From: Dicaeum eximium
Taxonomy: Eukaryota > Chordata > Aves > Passeriformes > Dicaeidae
Length of the DNA: 64,000 bases
Reading direction: 5' to 3'
Assembly (NCBI GenBank): GCA_013396995.1
Contig: VWZP01008549.1
Coordinates: 898,816 to 962,815 of the forward strand
Shown: positions 13,255 through 24,400 of the stretch, in pieces
How the letters are laid out: each line of letters opens with the position of its first letter
Numbering within the stretch: the first letter of the stretch is position 1
The notes under the pieces: generated by a model
Told to the model about the DNA's origin: nothing
Databases searched by the model: none
What the model saw: the letters and a program-made list of their open reading frames with translations, nothing else
Program-made: the position numbers and the translations under genes

Positions 13255-13600
13255 AAAAAGCTGAGCTATTACAGCGTTACACTTTTCTGTTCCATCTGCA
13301 TTATTGTGGCAATGTTCTTGTAGACTATGTTTAAAATTATGCTATAAAAATAAATTCTGATTAGATTTGAATGCTTGATGAAATCAGCATACAATTTATT
13401 TTTTCCACAGGGTGTTCAAGAATATTCATAAGAGCTCTTTAATTATTAAATAATTACAAATCACTCATTAAAGCATTATTCATTTCACCACATAATCATG
13501 CCAAGTCATATATTTCAAACCCTAGAATTTTTCCTTTCTTGGTGCCAGACAGATCCAAGAAAAGTTAATTGAATGTTTTTAATATTTATGTAGTTAAATG
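13255..13600. other. Candidate conserved non-coding block
   Basis: This is a repeat-free AT-rich segment with dense homeodomain-type cores (TTTAATTATTAAATAATTACAAATCACTCATTAAAGC near 13439). It also holds an octamer-like GCATTATTCATTTC stretch and a CAGCGTTAC word. The texture resembles deeply conserved vertebrate enhancers. The inference is from composition alone; no alignment is available. Confidence 0.22.
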
Positions 13601-15939
13601 GCTAGTTCACTAAACTGCAGCAGAGTCGTAAGATGAGGCCCAAGTCACAGGGAGAGCTCATGAACGTTTCATGGGCTCAGCAGGCAGTGCACCACTTGGT
13701 GAAATGCATAGGATGACATTCCATTAAATTGAAGAAATACCCTTGCTACTACATTAGATTTATCCAAGTTCTCCATAGGACCCATGAGGTAACATTTTCA
13801 CTTTGCTTTCCTTAGGTCAAAGTACCCCTATTGCTTTTGACTCCATCAGTTATTTGCCATCTCCTATTCCAAGGTATTTCCTCTCACTATCCAAGAAGAT
13901 AAATGGAAAATCTTGGGTGAGGAATGCTTGCTTGACTCCTCCAGATGATGACAAAACACCTCATCAGTTAGGAGGGATGAGGACACGAGCAACAAATTAG
14001 TCAGCATTTCAGCCATCCCATCATCCAGCCTGACCTCAAAGAATGATTACACCAATATCAAGAGGAGCTGCCTTTTTTACCTAGGCAGTTTCTGTGAGGC
14101 AGATGTCACGCTTCCCCTTTCATGGGTAAACTGAGGGTATGAGCAAGCCAAGAGTAAGAGAGTTTTGAGGGCTGCATGAGGATCAGGCTCACCTGCTGTT
14201 AGAACAAACACCTAGCATGGCCAGCACATCTTTTCACATCCGGAGGTCCCCTGAGGTGGTCCTGCCAGGAAGACCTGCCAAGGAGCAGAGGGCACCAGAC
14301 AAATGGCCACACCACATACTCATGGTCCTGAGCACTGGGATAGCTGTGTTCACTTAGGATCAAGGATTTCCCCTGTAATTATCTCAAGGACCACTAACCA
14401 TAACAAGATAAAATTATATTTTCTACAAAATATTTATTTTCCTGTTTGGCTGTTATTCTAGTATTTTAACATTGTCCACAGGGGTTTGTTCAGGGTCACA
14501 AGGGGGGATGGTGGCAGACCTGGGGACAAAGCTGAGGAAAATCTCATTCTCATTCTTTCTATCCACCAAGGAATGCAGCTTCTCAAATTAAAGTGACAGG
14601 ATGAGTTCAAGGGCAAAACAGCAAACTTACCAGTTAATCCAAGTATTATTTCTACAAATGATACTATATCATATTGACAGAGATGAGGCCCACTCCTTGA
14701 CCTTATTCTTGGCAGAATTGCTTTCTTGGGAGAGTAAAAAACATTCTGTATCCTTGAGGTAGAGTTATGAAGAGCCTTATTAGTAATTGAATATAGTTTC
14801 TTTCCTTTCCCAGCAGGCTATTGAAGATTCAATATCTGCAGAAATAGCCATGGAGAAGCCTACAAAATATCCATCTGTTTACAAAGTCACAACACAGCGT
14901 GGCTACCAGCTTCCTACAGTAAGAGAGTAAAGGCTACAACCATGCTGTTCCACAGAAAGACAGGTCAGAAGGGTGGATGACATGGCAAATATGCAGGTAT
15001 AGCAAAACAGAGTTCTGCAACACCTAGAAATCATGGTTGTAGTAGTCAGAATTTAATTAATATGCCTGTCTTAATTTTAAATATATACAAGGGAGGTGTA
15101 ACTAACAACTGAATAAAAGTATTTTGCAACACTCCAGGCAGAGCAAGATGTCATCTATAAGCATTTTGCATAAGTATGTGAGCAATATGACTACCAAAGA
15201 TGGGTGAAGTTGCAAGTAGGTGGCATTGAGCTAACAAAAATCAGCAGAGAGTAAGATAAGCACATGGGACTGCAAATACCCAGGACGACCTGCATATTAC
15301 ATGAGAAGGATGACTTGCAAAACAAAAAGCACATTAAGTGATACTGGGAGGAGGTGAGTTCTTCCTTACTGAAAGCAGGAAACAGCATAAAGCCAATGCA
15401 TAAGCAAATGAAAAAATAAATAGACAAAATAAAGATGACAAGCCCAGTTCTGGCTTCTCTCATAAATGAGCTTTTGGTCCTGATCACCAAACCTTGGCAA
15501 AACTGAAGACCACAACCATCAGTGCCAGCTGTGAGGCAGCAACCCCGCAGCACTGAGTACCTACAGCTGGCTTGCCATGGGGCTGCTAAACACAGTGATG
15601 ATGCTGAAACCACCATCAACTCTGAGCACAAAGGCTGTCCTTAGGGATTGATTTAGTAAAGGTAAAAGTTTAACATTTCCCTGATCTGTCAGCCATCTAA
15701 ACATCTCCATGATGTCAATCCCTAATTAGCACACCATACATGCACGTTCAGTTGGCATACCTGCAAGGAATTTGCAGGTTTTCTGCAAGGAATTTCTTTG
15801 CAAGAACTCCTAACTGATCCTGAGGAATGGACACATCCTAAGAAAACCCAGGTGCTATAATTGTTATTTTTCAAAGTAAAAAGCCTTTCCAGAGATTGGG
15901 AAGAAGAATTAACAGATTGGGGGGTTCATAATGTGCATA
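13601..15939. other. Non-coding unique sequence
   Basis: No gene was recognised. CTGCAAGGAATTT is repeated at 15761-15773 and 15783-15795, a 22-bp period local duplication. The 146-codon minus-strand frame at 15191-15631 predicts a Cys/Ser/Leu-rich product with no domain and is treated as chance. Confidence 0.6.
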
Positions 15940-16100
15940 TCTTCAGTATCGATATGAGCCGTACTACAGGATCTGTAGCTTAATCTGCATTCAGTGGATC
16001 ACTGTTAAGCTATTTAAACTGAAGCAATTGCTTCAGTTAAGCTCCTAATGAATATTTGTTCACACCAGAGAAGCCTTATCACAGCTAGCAGTAACTCACA
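15940..16100. other. Palindrome-centred candidate regulatory element
   Basis: The segment is built around a perfect 22-bp palindrome at 16017-16038. The heptamer TTAAGCT flanks it in direct orientation, as part of GTTAAGCT at 16004-16011 and 16036-16043, and it also occurs inverted as AGCTTAA at 15977-15983. A forkhead-like TATTTGTTCAC follows near 16053. It contains no coding frame and no transposon signature. The symmetric arrangement fits a dimer-binding site or a cruciform-capable sequence, but function is inferred only. Confidence 0.3.
16017..16038. repeat. Perfect 22-bp palindrome
   Basis: The left arm AACTGAAGCAA is followed directly by its reverse complement TTGCTTCAGTT with no spacer. 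A perfect palindrome of this length is expected about 0.015 times by chance in 64 kb of equal-base sequence. AT-richness raises this slightly, so it is more notable than the other inverted repeats here. Confidence 0.95.
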
Positions 16101-16579
16101 ATTTAGCATATCTTGGGCAAGGTCAGCAGAAATAGCAGGACTTGGGCAATGAACCCAAGTCTTGCCCTAGAATGAAAATAGTCCCTTTTTATCATTCACT
16201 GATCCTGAAGGCCTTTCTGCAAGTGCACAAAGCTGCACCTTGTTTACAAATGGGCAGCAATGAGGTGCAGGATGGGGTGTGATTAGCTTACAGCTGACTT
16301 TAACACTGCAGGACAGTATCAGTGGCTGGAAAGAGAAACCACAGCTCAGCTTCCAGCCAGGCTGCCTCCTTCCAGAGCATGATGGCACCAATCCTACAGT
16401 ACCTCTGAGTGTCAAAAACAGAGGAAAAAAACCTTGAGGTGGAATTTTTCTTGCCAGCACCTTTAGCCATCCAAATACTTTTGGAAATGTGACCCATGGG
16501 CAGCCAAGAAGACTCGATGACTTTCTCACATCCTTTTAATGACCAAAATCTCCCATTTTCAGACAATAAATATACTCCC

Positions 16580-17330
16580 TGAGCTTTACATGTTTAAGAA
16601 TACTGATTATTAACTCCTTTAGAAAAATTAATTACCGCATTCCTAACTTGCCTGCATGAATCTGTCGGTATGCTTGTGACCATGTACTAGAATAATTTTA
16701 CCAATAATTTAAATTATGCTGATGTCTATAGGTCATAAGAAGGAAGGAGGCTTCATTATCCTAGGTGCTATCCAGGCTGCCAGGAAGACACATTTTCTTT
16801 CTCTTCCAATTTATAAGTTAGGTTATGAAAAAGAGCATTAGGGGTGTTGAAAGAGAAAGGTTCTTAAGAAGCTGTAACATAATCTGCTGTTCTGGTTTCT
16901 CATGCCCTCTTGCCATGATGATCACGCTGTTAGGAAATGTCTAGGCGGTTCTTGTGTGGCAAAACCAACATGGAAGCATGGGGAGGGAAGTGCCACTCTC
17001 TGCAGAAGGCACATTTGATTGGGTGTTCATTAAATTGTCTCCTCTCAGACAACTGGAGAGAAATGCGAGACAATGCAGCTGAGAGGGCCTCGCCAAACCA
17101 TCTGAGCTTTGTGGTAGCCCCATGCAAGGGTTTTATTGCCATCAGTCAATCAACCAGCATGCATGGCTTAACTTGTGGGTTCTTTTCCCTCAGGCAGTCA
17201 ATGACATTAGACTGATGTCATCTTAACACAGCTTTTTGAGCTAAGCAAACAAGAGTTTAGGCCTGATTTGTGTAAGCGGCTACCACAACATGCAAGCAAC
17301 AAGGGGTAAATGCAAGTAATTAGGTGTTGG
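16580..17330. other. Candidate conserved non-coding cluster
   Basis: Two repeat-free sub-blocks resemble conserved enhancers. 16580-16740 has TGATTATTAACTCC, AAAATTAATTACCGC and CAATAATTTAAATTATGC. 16980-17330 has GGTGTTCATTAAATTGTC, GGTTTTATTGCCATCAGTCAATCAACC and a CAAGTAATTAGGTG homeodomain-type site near 17312. Short open frames on both strands (up to 92 codons) run through it but show no domain. Rare CpGs are retained (ACCGC, GTCGG, CTCGCC, AGCGG), which is often seen in constrained DNA. Conservation remains untested. Confidence 0.28.
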
Positions 17331-18333
17331 GTTTGCTCTGAGATGGAACGGGTCAGAACTGCACACCAAAACATATTTTGGAAATAAAAGAAAATTGCAA
17401 GTTCTCCTGGAATCTGATTGTGAAAATGCCCCTGCATTGGCGTTCTGAATCATCCTTTCAGACAAAACTAACCATGCTGGGCCTGTAACTTCACACTTAT
17501 GCCAAGATTTAATAGTAGGACCAGGAGGCATCAAGTGACAGGAAGAAAAATCAAAATAAACAAAAGAAAGTAATTCTTCACAAGCAGAATTCCTTGACAA
17601 AGGATGTTGTAGACAGAGAAAGTGTATATAGGTTTCAAGGAAGACTGAAGAGATTGGAGAAGTCCACTGAAGGTTAATAAAACTTGGTCCAGCCCAGAAA
17701 ACTTTAAAATGAGAAAGTATTAGAGGAAAGTATTATTATTGTTCTTCTTCTCTAACAGTCCTCTCTAAATTTCCAGTTCTAAACATCATTGGAACCAGTA
17801 TGCAGAGCTAGAAGAATGTTTTATTTTACCTGCCACTTTTGTATTACATTTCATGTTCTGAAATGACATACCAAGTTTATTTCGCTTTTTTTCTTTTGCA
17901 GTTTTTTTGCTTTTTGTCTTCTCCCTTTGACAACCCAGGAGGCAAAAGCATAGCTCTTCATGTGAGTATGTAGGTGTCAGAATTTCCACAGTCTCACATG
18001 CAGGCTAGATGTCTTCTTGCAGGTACATGGATGAGATTAAAGATCATTCTTGGACCACAGGAAAAAAAAAAAAGCCAGGTCAGAACTGTGCCTTCCACTG
18101 TTAAAAGTGCATTGCATATCAGTGTTAAGATAAACGCCTTAGAATTTGAATAAAAAGCCCACCAGAATCCACAAATTACATGGATGAAATGCACTTAATC
18201 CTGTATCACCATGCCAAAAGGATGAAAAATTACAGCTCTCTTTACTTTGATCTGGTAGGAAACATATAAATTCTTTTTTTACAGCAAGAAGCAAGAAATC
18301 CATTTCTGTAGCCAGGGCTGGTTGTGCTGCAGG

Positions 18334-18364
<31 letters not shown>

Positions 18365-21125
18365 AAGAAAAAAAAAACAGGTTAATTCAGCTTCCAAACC
18401 ACTACACTATACCACAAAGCCCTCAACTACTTTACACACAGCCTTCACCTCAAGAGACTCTAACAATTTTCTTCTTGCTTCTAGGTGATGATTAATACAC
18501 AGGCTCCAAATACACACAGGGGTAATAAAACACCCTATGCCATGAACACATATTGGATTGAATTCATTATTTCTTGAAGGTGTTGAAAGCCCTGCTGGCA
18601 GCTCTTCCTGGGGAACAGCCCTTCTCTTTCTGAATTGTTATTTTCTGATTATGAAGGGGCACCTTATTAAAAAATTTTAAAAACTAAAAGGAAACACCAT
18701 TAGACAATTTCAATAGATGTTTAAACCCCCAGAAATACAATACTTACTGAAAGATGGTGCTCATTTTCTCTGGACTGTGTTACCACAGAGAAATGTCTCT
18801 TCAAAGATGACCCAGTGGAAAAGCAGGCAGTGAAAGGAGAAGCAATAACCACTGGTAGCTGCTCACAAGAGAGACCTGACCTAATGCATCTGGGAACTAA
18901 ACCATCAGGACTTCACATCTCTTTTCTTTTACTGCAAGGAAGCAGATGAACTGCCCTAGTGTAAAAGGTGAGAAGGATGGGTCTCTTTTGAGCCACCTCT
19001 CTAGGGCATTGTTACACTAAATTATCAAAAAAGGATCTCTCACTCTTGCTAGACCTTCTTTACTAATCAGCTTTACTAACCATGCTGGGAGCCTTAGTCC
19101 TGAGATCAAGCCCATCTTCACCTGCTAAAAAAGAGCATCTATGGTCACAGTCAATGGGTGCCAGTCCATGCAGGTCACAGACAGCATTAGGCACAAGAGG
19201 TTGATCTCCTCAGCACCTCAGTAGCTGAGCCAGCTTTAACAGTATCCTCAATGTTGGCAACACTGGGAATTATTACAAGTGAGAGATTGAGCACTTAGTC
19301 AAAGGCACATCTCACAAATTCAGAGTTGTAGAAGACCTCCTTTTCTCCATCTCAGCTTCTCCTAGCATCATTGTCAGAGCTGATGAGCTCCAGGATGGCA
19401 GTGTCTTGGAGTCCAGCTGGCAAAACACAGCTCTGATGTGCCAAATTCAGTACAAATAAAAGGACAGCCTGTGTGGGTTTCACTTAAGCCTAGATATCTG
19501 CCTGTGTAGTCATCGAGGGAGACTCATCCCACTCTCCTTCCCTAAACTCTGGAAAACAATTGCCATGTTTAGGGAGCAATTTCCCTAACCACAGAGAGCT
19601 ATGCTAGGGTAAAGTGAATCACACCCAGAAATTCCCATTTCACTGCAAAGGCTATGAAGAGAGTAGAGAGCAGATATCAACAGATACCTGTATGTAGGAA
19701 AATAACATCATTTTTGTTCTTAAGAGCTTATGTTCAAAAGGGAAACAATTTACTGGCACAAATACTGCCCACAAGATATTTTCTAGGGATTCCTGTTTAA
19801 AGTGTCCATTCAATCAAACATTATCAAGTAATCCTACTGAGCTAAGGCTAAAGAGCCAGGTAAAGAAACAAAGCCAGACACTCTGAGGAAAAAGTCTCTT
19901 TCACCCCTTTAAGTGATTGGATAATATGAAAATCCGCTGCTCAGACCAACAGGGGGAGAGCTGTGAAGGTTAATCAGTCATCCTGCTCTAGCTGAGATGC
20001 TGAAGTGCTGGGCAAAGTGCATTCCAGCCTGGTGGATAGACTGTGAAGAAGTCATGAGAACAGCTGAGCCCTGAGTATCACCTGCAAGGCACAAACCTTT
20101 TACATGAAGCAGGAGTCAAATACTTTTTCCTTACAAATCCACGCCTTGGAAAACACCAAACTGACCCCTTTCATCAAGCAATAAGGCCCTTGCTGTGAAC
20201 AAAGGCTGCTTTTTTTGATCTCTCCTGAGCAGCTTAATGAGCTTGAGGTTTTTGCAGGGACAAAATGTTTTGCATTTTCATTCCAAATAACACAGACTAT
20301 ACCTGCTATCCAACACCCCCATCTCAGCCTGAATCACTATCTGTTTTCTCTTTGATACCTACTTTCCTCCATGCTCATCACTTGCATGTTTAGCAAGTAA
20401 TACAAATCACCTTGAGGACACAGCAGTTTTTCTTCCCCTATGTAAAATATCCCCATATTGAATAGAAAACTTAGTTCATCTATGGAGTAAAGAAAGGTGA
20501 TCAGCCTTTGAGTGAAAAGAAGATGTTCTCATTATTTCAGACCTATGTTCCTGTAATCAGCAGCTCACACTTCAGATGAGGGAAATCAGCACCAGATACC
20601 AGAAACACTCAGGTTCAGACTGTGTGCTTATAGATTCAGGCAAAATATTCTTGTTAGTGTATAATTAGTCAGCTCTCTATGCACACTAGTAGCAGCTGAA
20701 AAGGTGTGTGCTGCTTTAAGCGTCAGGAGCCTTCACCACAGGAAACAGTATTTTATTATAATGTAGGCTTCTCTAATACTTGCAAAAGTCCTCAGTGCTG
20801 GACAGATATTTTCATCACTCACTGCCATATCTAAGAAAAAGAGATGGTAGAAAGAATTTGACAATAAATATTTTAATAAACGAACCAAGGAATTATTAAT
20901 TCTCTGCTTCTCATGCAGAATATAAAGTATATATAATTTCCAGGAGGAGGTGATTGATGGTGCAGCTGAGTGAGAAACTTTCTTCATTAGATTGCAGCAG
21001 ACACTCAAAGCATGTTGGACCACAATGGGCCACTCGGGCAGGGCACCACATTGGGCTCTCTGAAAAAAGTATGGGGAGAGAGAAAGGATGAGGGAAGGCT
21101 CAGGGCAGTGTTTTCCTTCACTCAT
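17331..21125. other. Non-coding unique sequence
   Basis: No gene was recognised. It holds a 12-A run at 18062-18073 and a longer A-rich tract listed separately. The stretch 18400-20700 has no open frame of 60 codons and no transposon signature visible to me. Confidence 0.65.
18334..18377. repeat. A-rich tract with G interruptions
   Basis: About 44 bases of poly(A) are broken by single G or GAG interruptions, then CAGG follows. It could be a decayed homopolymer. There is no poly(A) signal or recognisable retrocopy body just upstream, so it is not called a retroposed tail. Confidence 0.9.
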
Positions 21126-21301
21126 GTTGCCCAGAGGAGTTGTGGATATCCCACCCCTGGCAGCGTTCAAGGCAGGTTAGACAGAGCTCTGAGCAACCTG
21201 GTCTAGTGGGAGATGTTCCCCATCCATGGCAGGAGGGTTGAAACAAGATGGTCTTTAAGGTCCTTTCTAACCCAGGCCATTCTAAATTCTATGATTCTGT
21301 G
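21126..21301 (+). mobile_element. CR1 LINE 3' end, + orientation, 5'-truncated
   Basis: This matches the known avian CR1 3' terminal region. The order is a GCCCAGAGGAGTTGTGGAT start, TTCAAGGCAGGTTAGACAG, CAACCTGGTCTAGTGGGAG, CCATGGCAGGAGGGTTG, GATGGTCTTTAAGGTCC, CCATTCT and finally the tail ATTCTATGATTCTGTG. CR1 elements lack a poly(A) tail and end in such 8-bp units, so the right boundary is secure. The left boundary is approximate and reflects the usual 5' truncation. The copy is clearly diverged (for example TTAGACAGAGCTC in place of the common TTGGATGGGGCTT) and non-coding. Confidence 0.93.
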
Positions 21302-21434
21302 TGGATTTCAGGCCAGACACTTCCAGCAAGCAGAGTGCTCAGCATGCAGGCCTCCTTTACTTTGTACAAAGTAAGCTCTATAAACTCTTCTGCTCTCAAG
21401 GGCTACTTTCTCCCTTCTTCACGTGGGAAAATGC

Positions 21435-21490
21435 ATCTGAAGCCTACCACTACTTACAAACTACATATCTGAAGCCCACCACTACTTACT
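21435..21490. repeat. 32-bp tandem duplication
   Basis: ATCTGAAGCCTACCACTAC at 21435 recurs with one C/T change at 21467 (ATCTGAAGCCCACCACTAC), followed by extra TTAC units (ACTTACTTACTT). It lies about 130 bp beyond the end of the + strand CR1. It looks like a local slippage duplication with no coding role. Confidence 0.85.
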
Positions 21491-24400
21491 TACTTCTCTA
21501 TTCTACCCACTGTATTCAATGGATTTTAGTGTGTCTACCAAAAAAAGGGAAGCTAGTGAGTAGGAATTATAGAAGTCAGGGAGGTGGTGTGGGAAAGGCA
21601 TCCTTTTTCCTGTGTTTAGTTACCTAGAAGGCAGCTGGTCCCACCAGAAAGAGCCAACTTGCTCCTTTTTATTCCAGTCCATTCTTTGGTTTATTGAGAG
21701 AGGAGATTTTTGTTTGTTTTTCTTTGTTTTGTTTTGGGGCATTTTGGAGGTTTTTCTTTCACATTACTTTGTAGCAGGGTTCTGGGACTGAAAATACCAT
21801 GTAAGCTAAATTACAGGACTTGAAGTTAAACTAATACAAAGTGACAATCAAGAAAACCTCTTTTCAAGTCTTCTGAATTAAAATGAAATGTTATCAACAT
21901 AACATGAAATGGGAAGAGCTTATTTCAGTGCAGCTTTTCTGCAGATTCTTTGCATCTGAAAGCATAAGTAAGATACAGACTTGACATGAATTAATATATC
22001 CCCAAATACATAACGAAAACAAACATTTGGGATTCTGCAGATTCATGCAAAGGATGATTGCTACTTACAAAGGCCCTCTCAGTGACATATATTTGTTTTC
22101 ACTGTCTACTCAAAAGTTGAGGTGTGTTGGTCAACCCAGCTGTTTCAGGACAAGGAATGGGAATCAGATGCATGGCCTAGAATCATACTTGGAGATGAGG
22201 TGAGGAGTAATATGAGGAAAAGGCTGCTGCATGCACATACTGCATCATCTCATCAAGATCTGTGCTTTGGGCTTTGGAGAAAGATGAAAAATGAAACCGC
22301 AAATGGAAAAACGGATCTCTGGAGTTTTTCTAAAAGGCTGTGTTAGGGCTTTCACTGTGTAATTTTGTTTTATGTTACAGAAAAAATAATGAGTCATCTT
22401 TAAAAGCTGCTAATTGATTGGGCTGGGATCATGTGACCCATCAGCATCCTTTCAATCTATGTCATAGTGAGCAAACAGAGAAAGGATGTAGTTGCAATAG
22501 AGGTGACAGGACAATCCAGAGAGACATCCTATTTAAACAGTCACCTTAAAATGCCCTTTTCTTTAATGTTCCATTTTTGTACTACACGTTCAGAGGACTT
22601 CAGTATTCCTTTAAAAAATTGCTCAGTACAGCAGAAAAGGCTAGTCTAGACAGTTAAATTGAATAAAAACAACAGAAGCACAGAGTAGATAAAGTACAGT
22701 TCAGCCCAATCTGCCATTGGATTCAGTTGCCCAGTACCAATTTTTTTTCATTAGACTGAAATTTCCCTTTCTATGTGTCTGCTTTAGGCCAAGATTTTTT
22801 GTTCGTTTTATCTGTCTATCTATAGATAGATACACATACACTATTTATTTGAAAAAATATGACCAGTTTCTGAGAGTGGGGCTAGGCAAAACACTAATTC
22901 CTCTGTGTGGTTCCCCAAGACACCTTTTGTGTCACTAGACTATAGGTGTTCAGATTTGACAGCAAGGCTTCATCTTGCTCAAGGACTTGCCCAGTGCTGT
23001 TAAGAAAACAAAAAATCATGTCTACATGGGGTTAGGTTATCAGGGTTTGATAAACTACCATGTGTGCAGGCTTAATAGAGGCTTGCCAGTGCTTTATGTG
23101 CCCTGGCTGTGCCCCAGTCCAGGGCTCAGAGAGGCTTTTCCTATAATTTCAGCCATAGCCAGAAACTGAGGTGAAATCAGGGAAAGGCATTCTCTTGCAT
23201 CCTTCCTACCTTTGATGCCCAGGTACTGGAGGGGAGAATGGCAGCAACAATCTGGGTCCAGCCTGAAGGAAAAGAGCCTGGAACACTACTTGGAAGAAAA
23301 AAACTGGGGAAGACAAAGACAGAGTTACATCAATTAATCTAAAATAGGTTACAGAATGAAAGGTAGGAGTGGATACAAACAAAAAGGCTTCTGGAAATAA
23401 AAATGAAAATATTTCTACAGGCCCATTCCTATCTTTTAAAAAAAATAAACAAACAACAAACTTCCTCTTTTTTTTTAAATCTAAACAAGATTGAAAATAA
23501 ATGTTTGAAATTATTGAAATTAAATTTCAAATAATGAATCCTCTTAGATTAGATATGGCTTGCACTGTGTTGTAGTCAATTCTAACATTTAGTGTTCCCA
23601 CAGCTCTGCTGTTGTTCTCAAATCCCTCACAATCCCCAGAAGATGAGGAAATCATATTCCTTCTCTATTAAAGACCAAGAAAGGGGGAAGAGAGGGAATT
23701 AAGTAATAAAAAATATCCATTAACCTGGGGATTTCTCATTTGTAACATCCTGTGGTCTGTCACTTTTCTACCTTCAAAGTGCAGCTGCTGCTATTCCCTT
23801 GCAGCTGTGAATGCTCAGCTCTCTCACAAATCAGAGCTGAGGCTGAAGATGGGCTCCTAGAAAACAAGAACAGCACAACAAAGCATCACTTCCATGTCCT
23901 GCACAGAGACATTAAGGAGGTGGCACCCAGCCTCGTCCTCTGCACGGAGAGCTGGAGACAGACATTCTGGTTTGGGCAGCGTCACCCTCATTGGGGCTGA
24001 TGGAAGATGCAGTATTTATGGTCTCACAAGGGGTCCTTACTGTGGTGTGGCTGGGAGGCAATAGGCACAGTTGGCCCTGTGATTAATTTCTCTGCTGTGT
24101 CTGTGTGACAGCTGGATTGGGAGCTGCTTTCCTGCTCCCTGTTTATGTGCCCAGTGCTGGAGTGGTTGGAATGCACTGTGACCCAAACGTGCTTCCAGAG
24201 TCAAGGCTGACCTACTGATATATAAAGATAGATCTCTCTGAGATTCTGGGTGACACATTTCAGGCAGATAAATTCATTACTTTACATTGCCTTGCAAAAG
24301 CACCTCATCCACTACACCAACGAAGAAATTCTGAATTATCAAATTAACTGTGACAGCTCTACTAACACAAGAAAATGTTGTTATCTCAGGTGAATAAACT

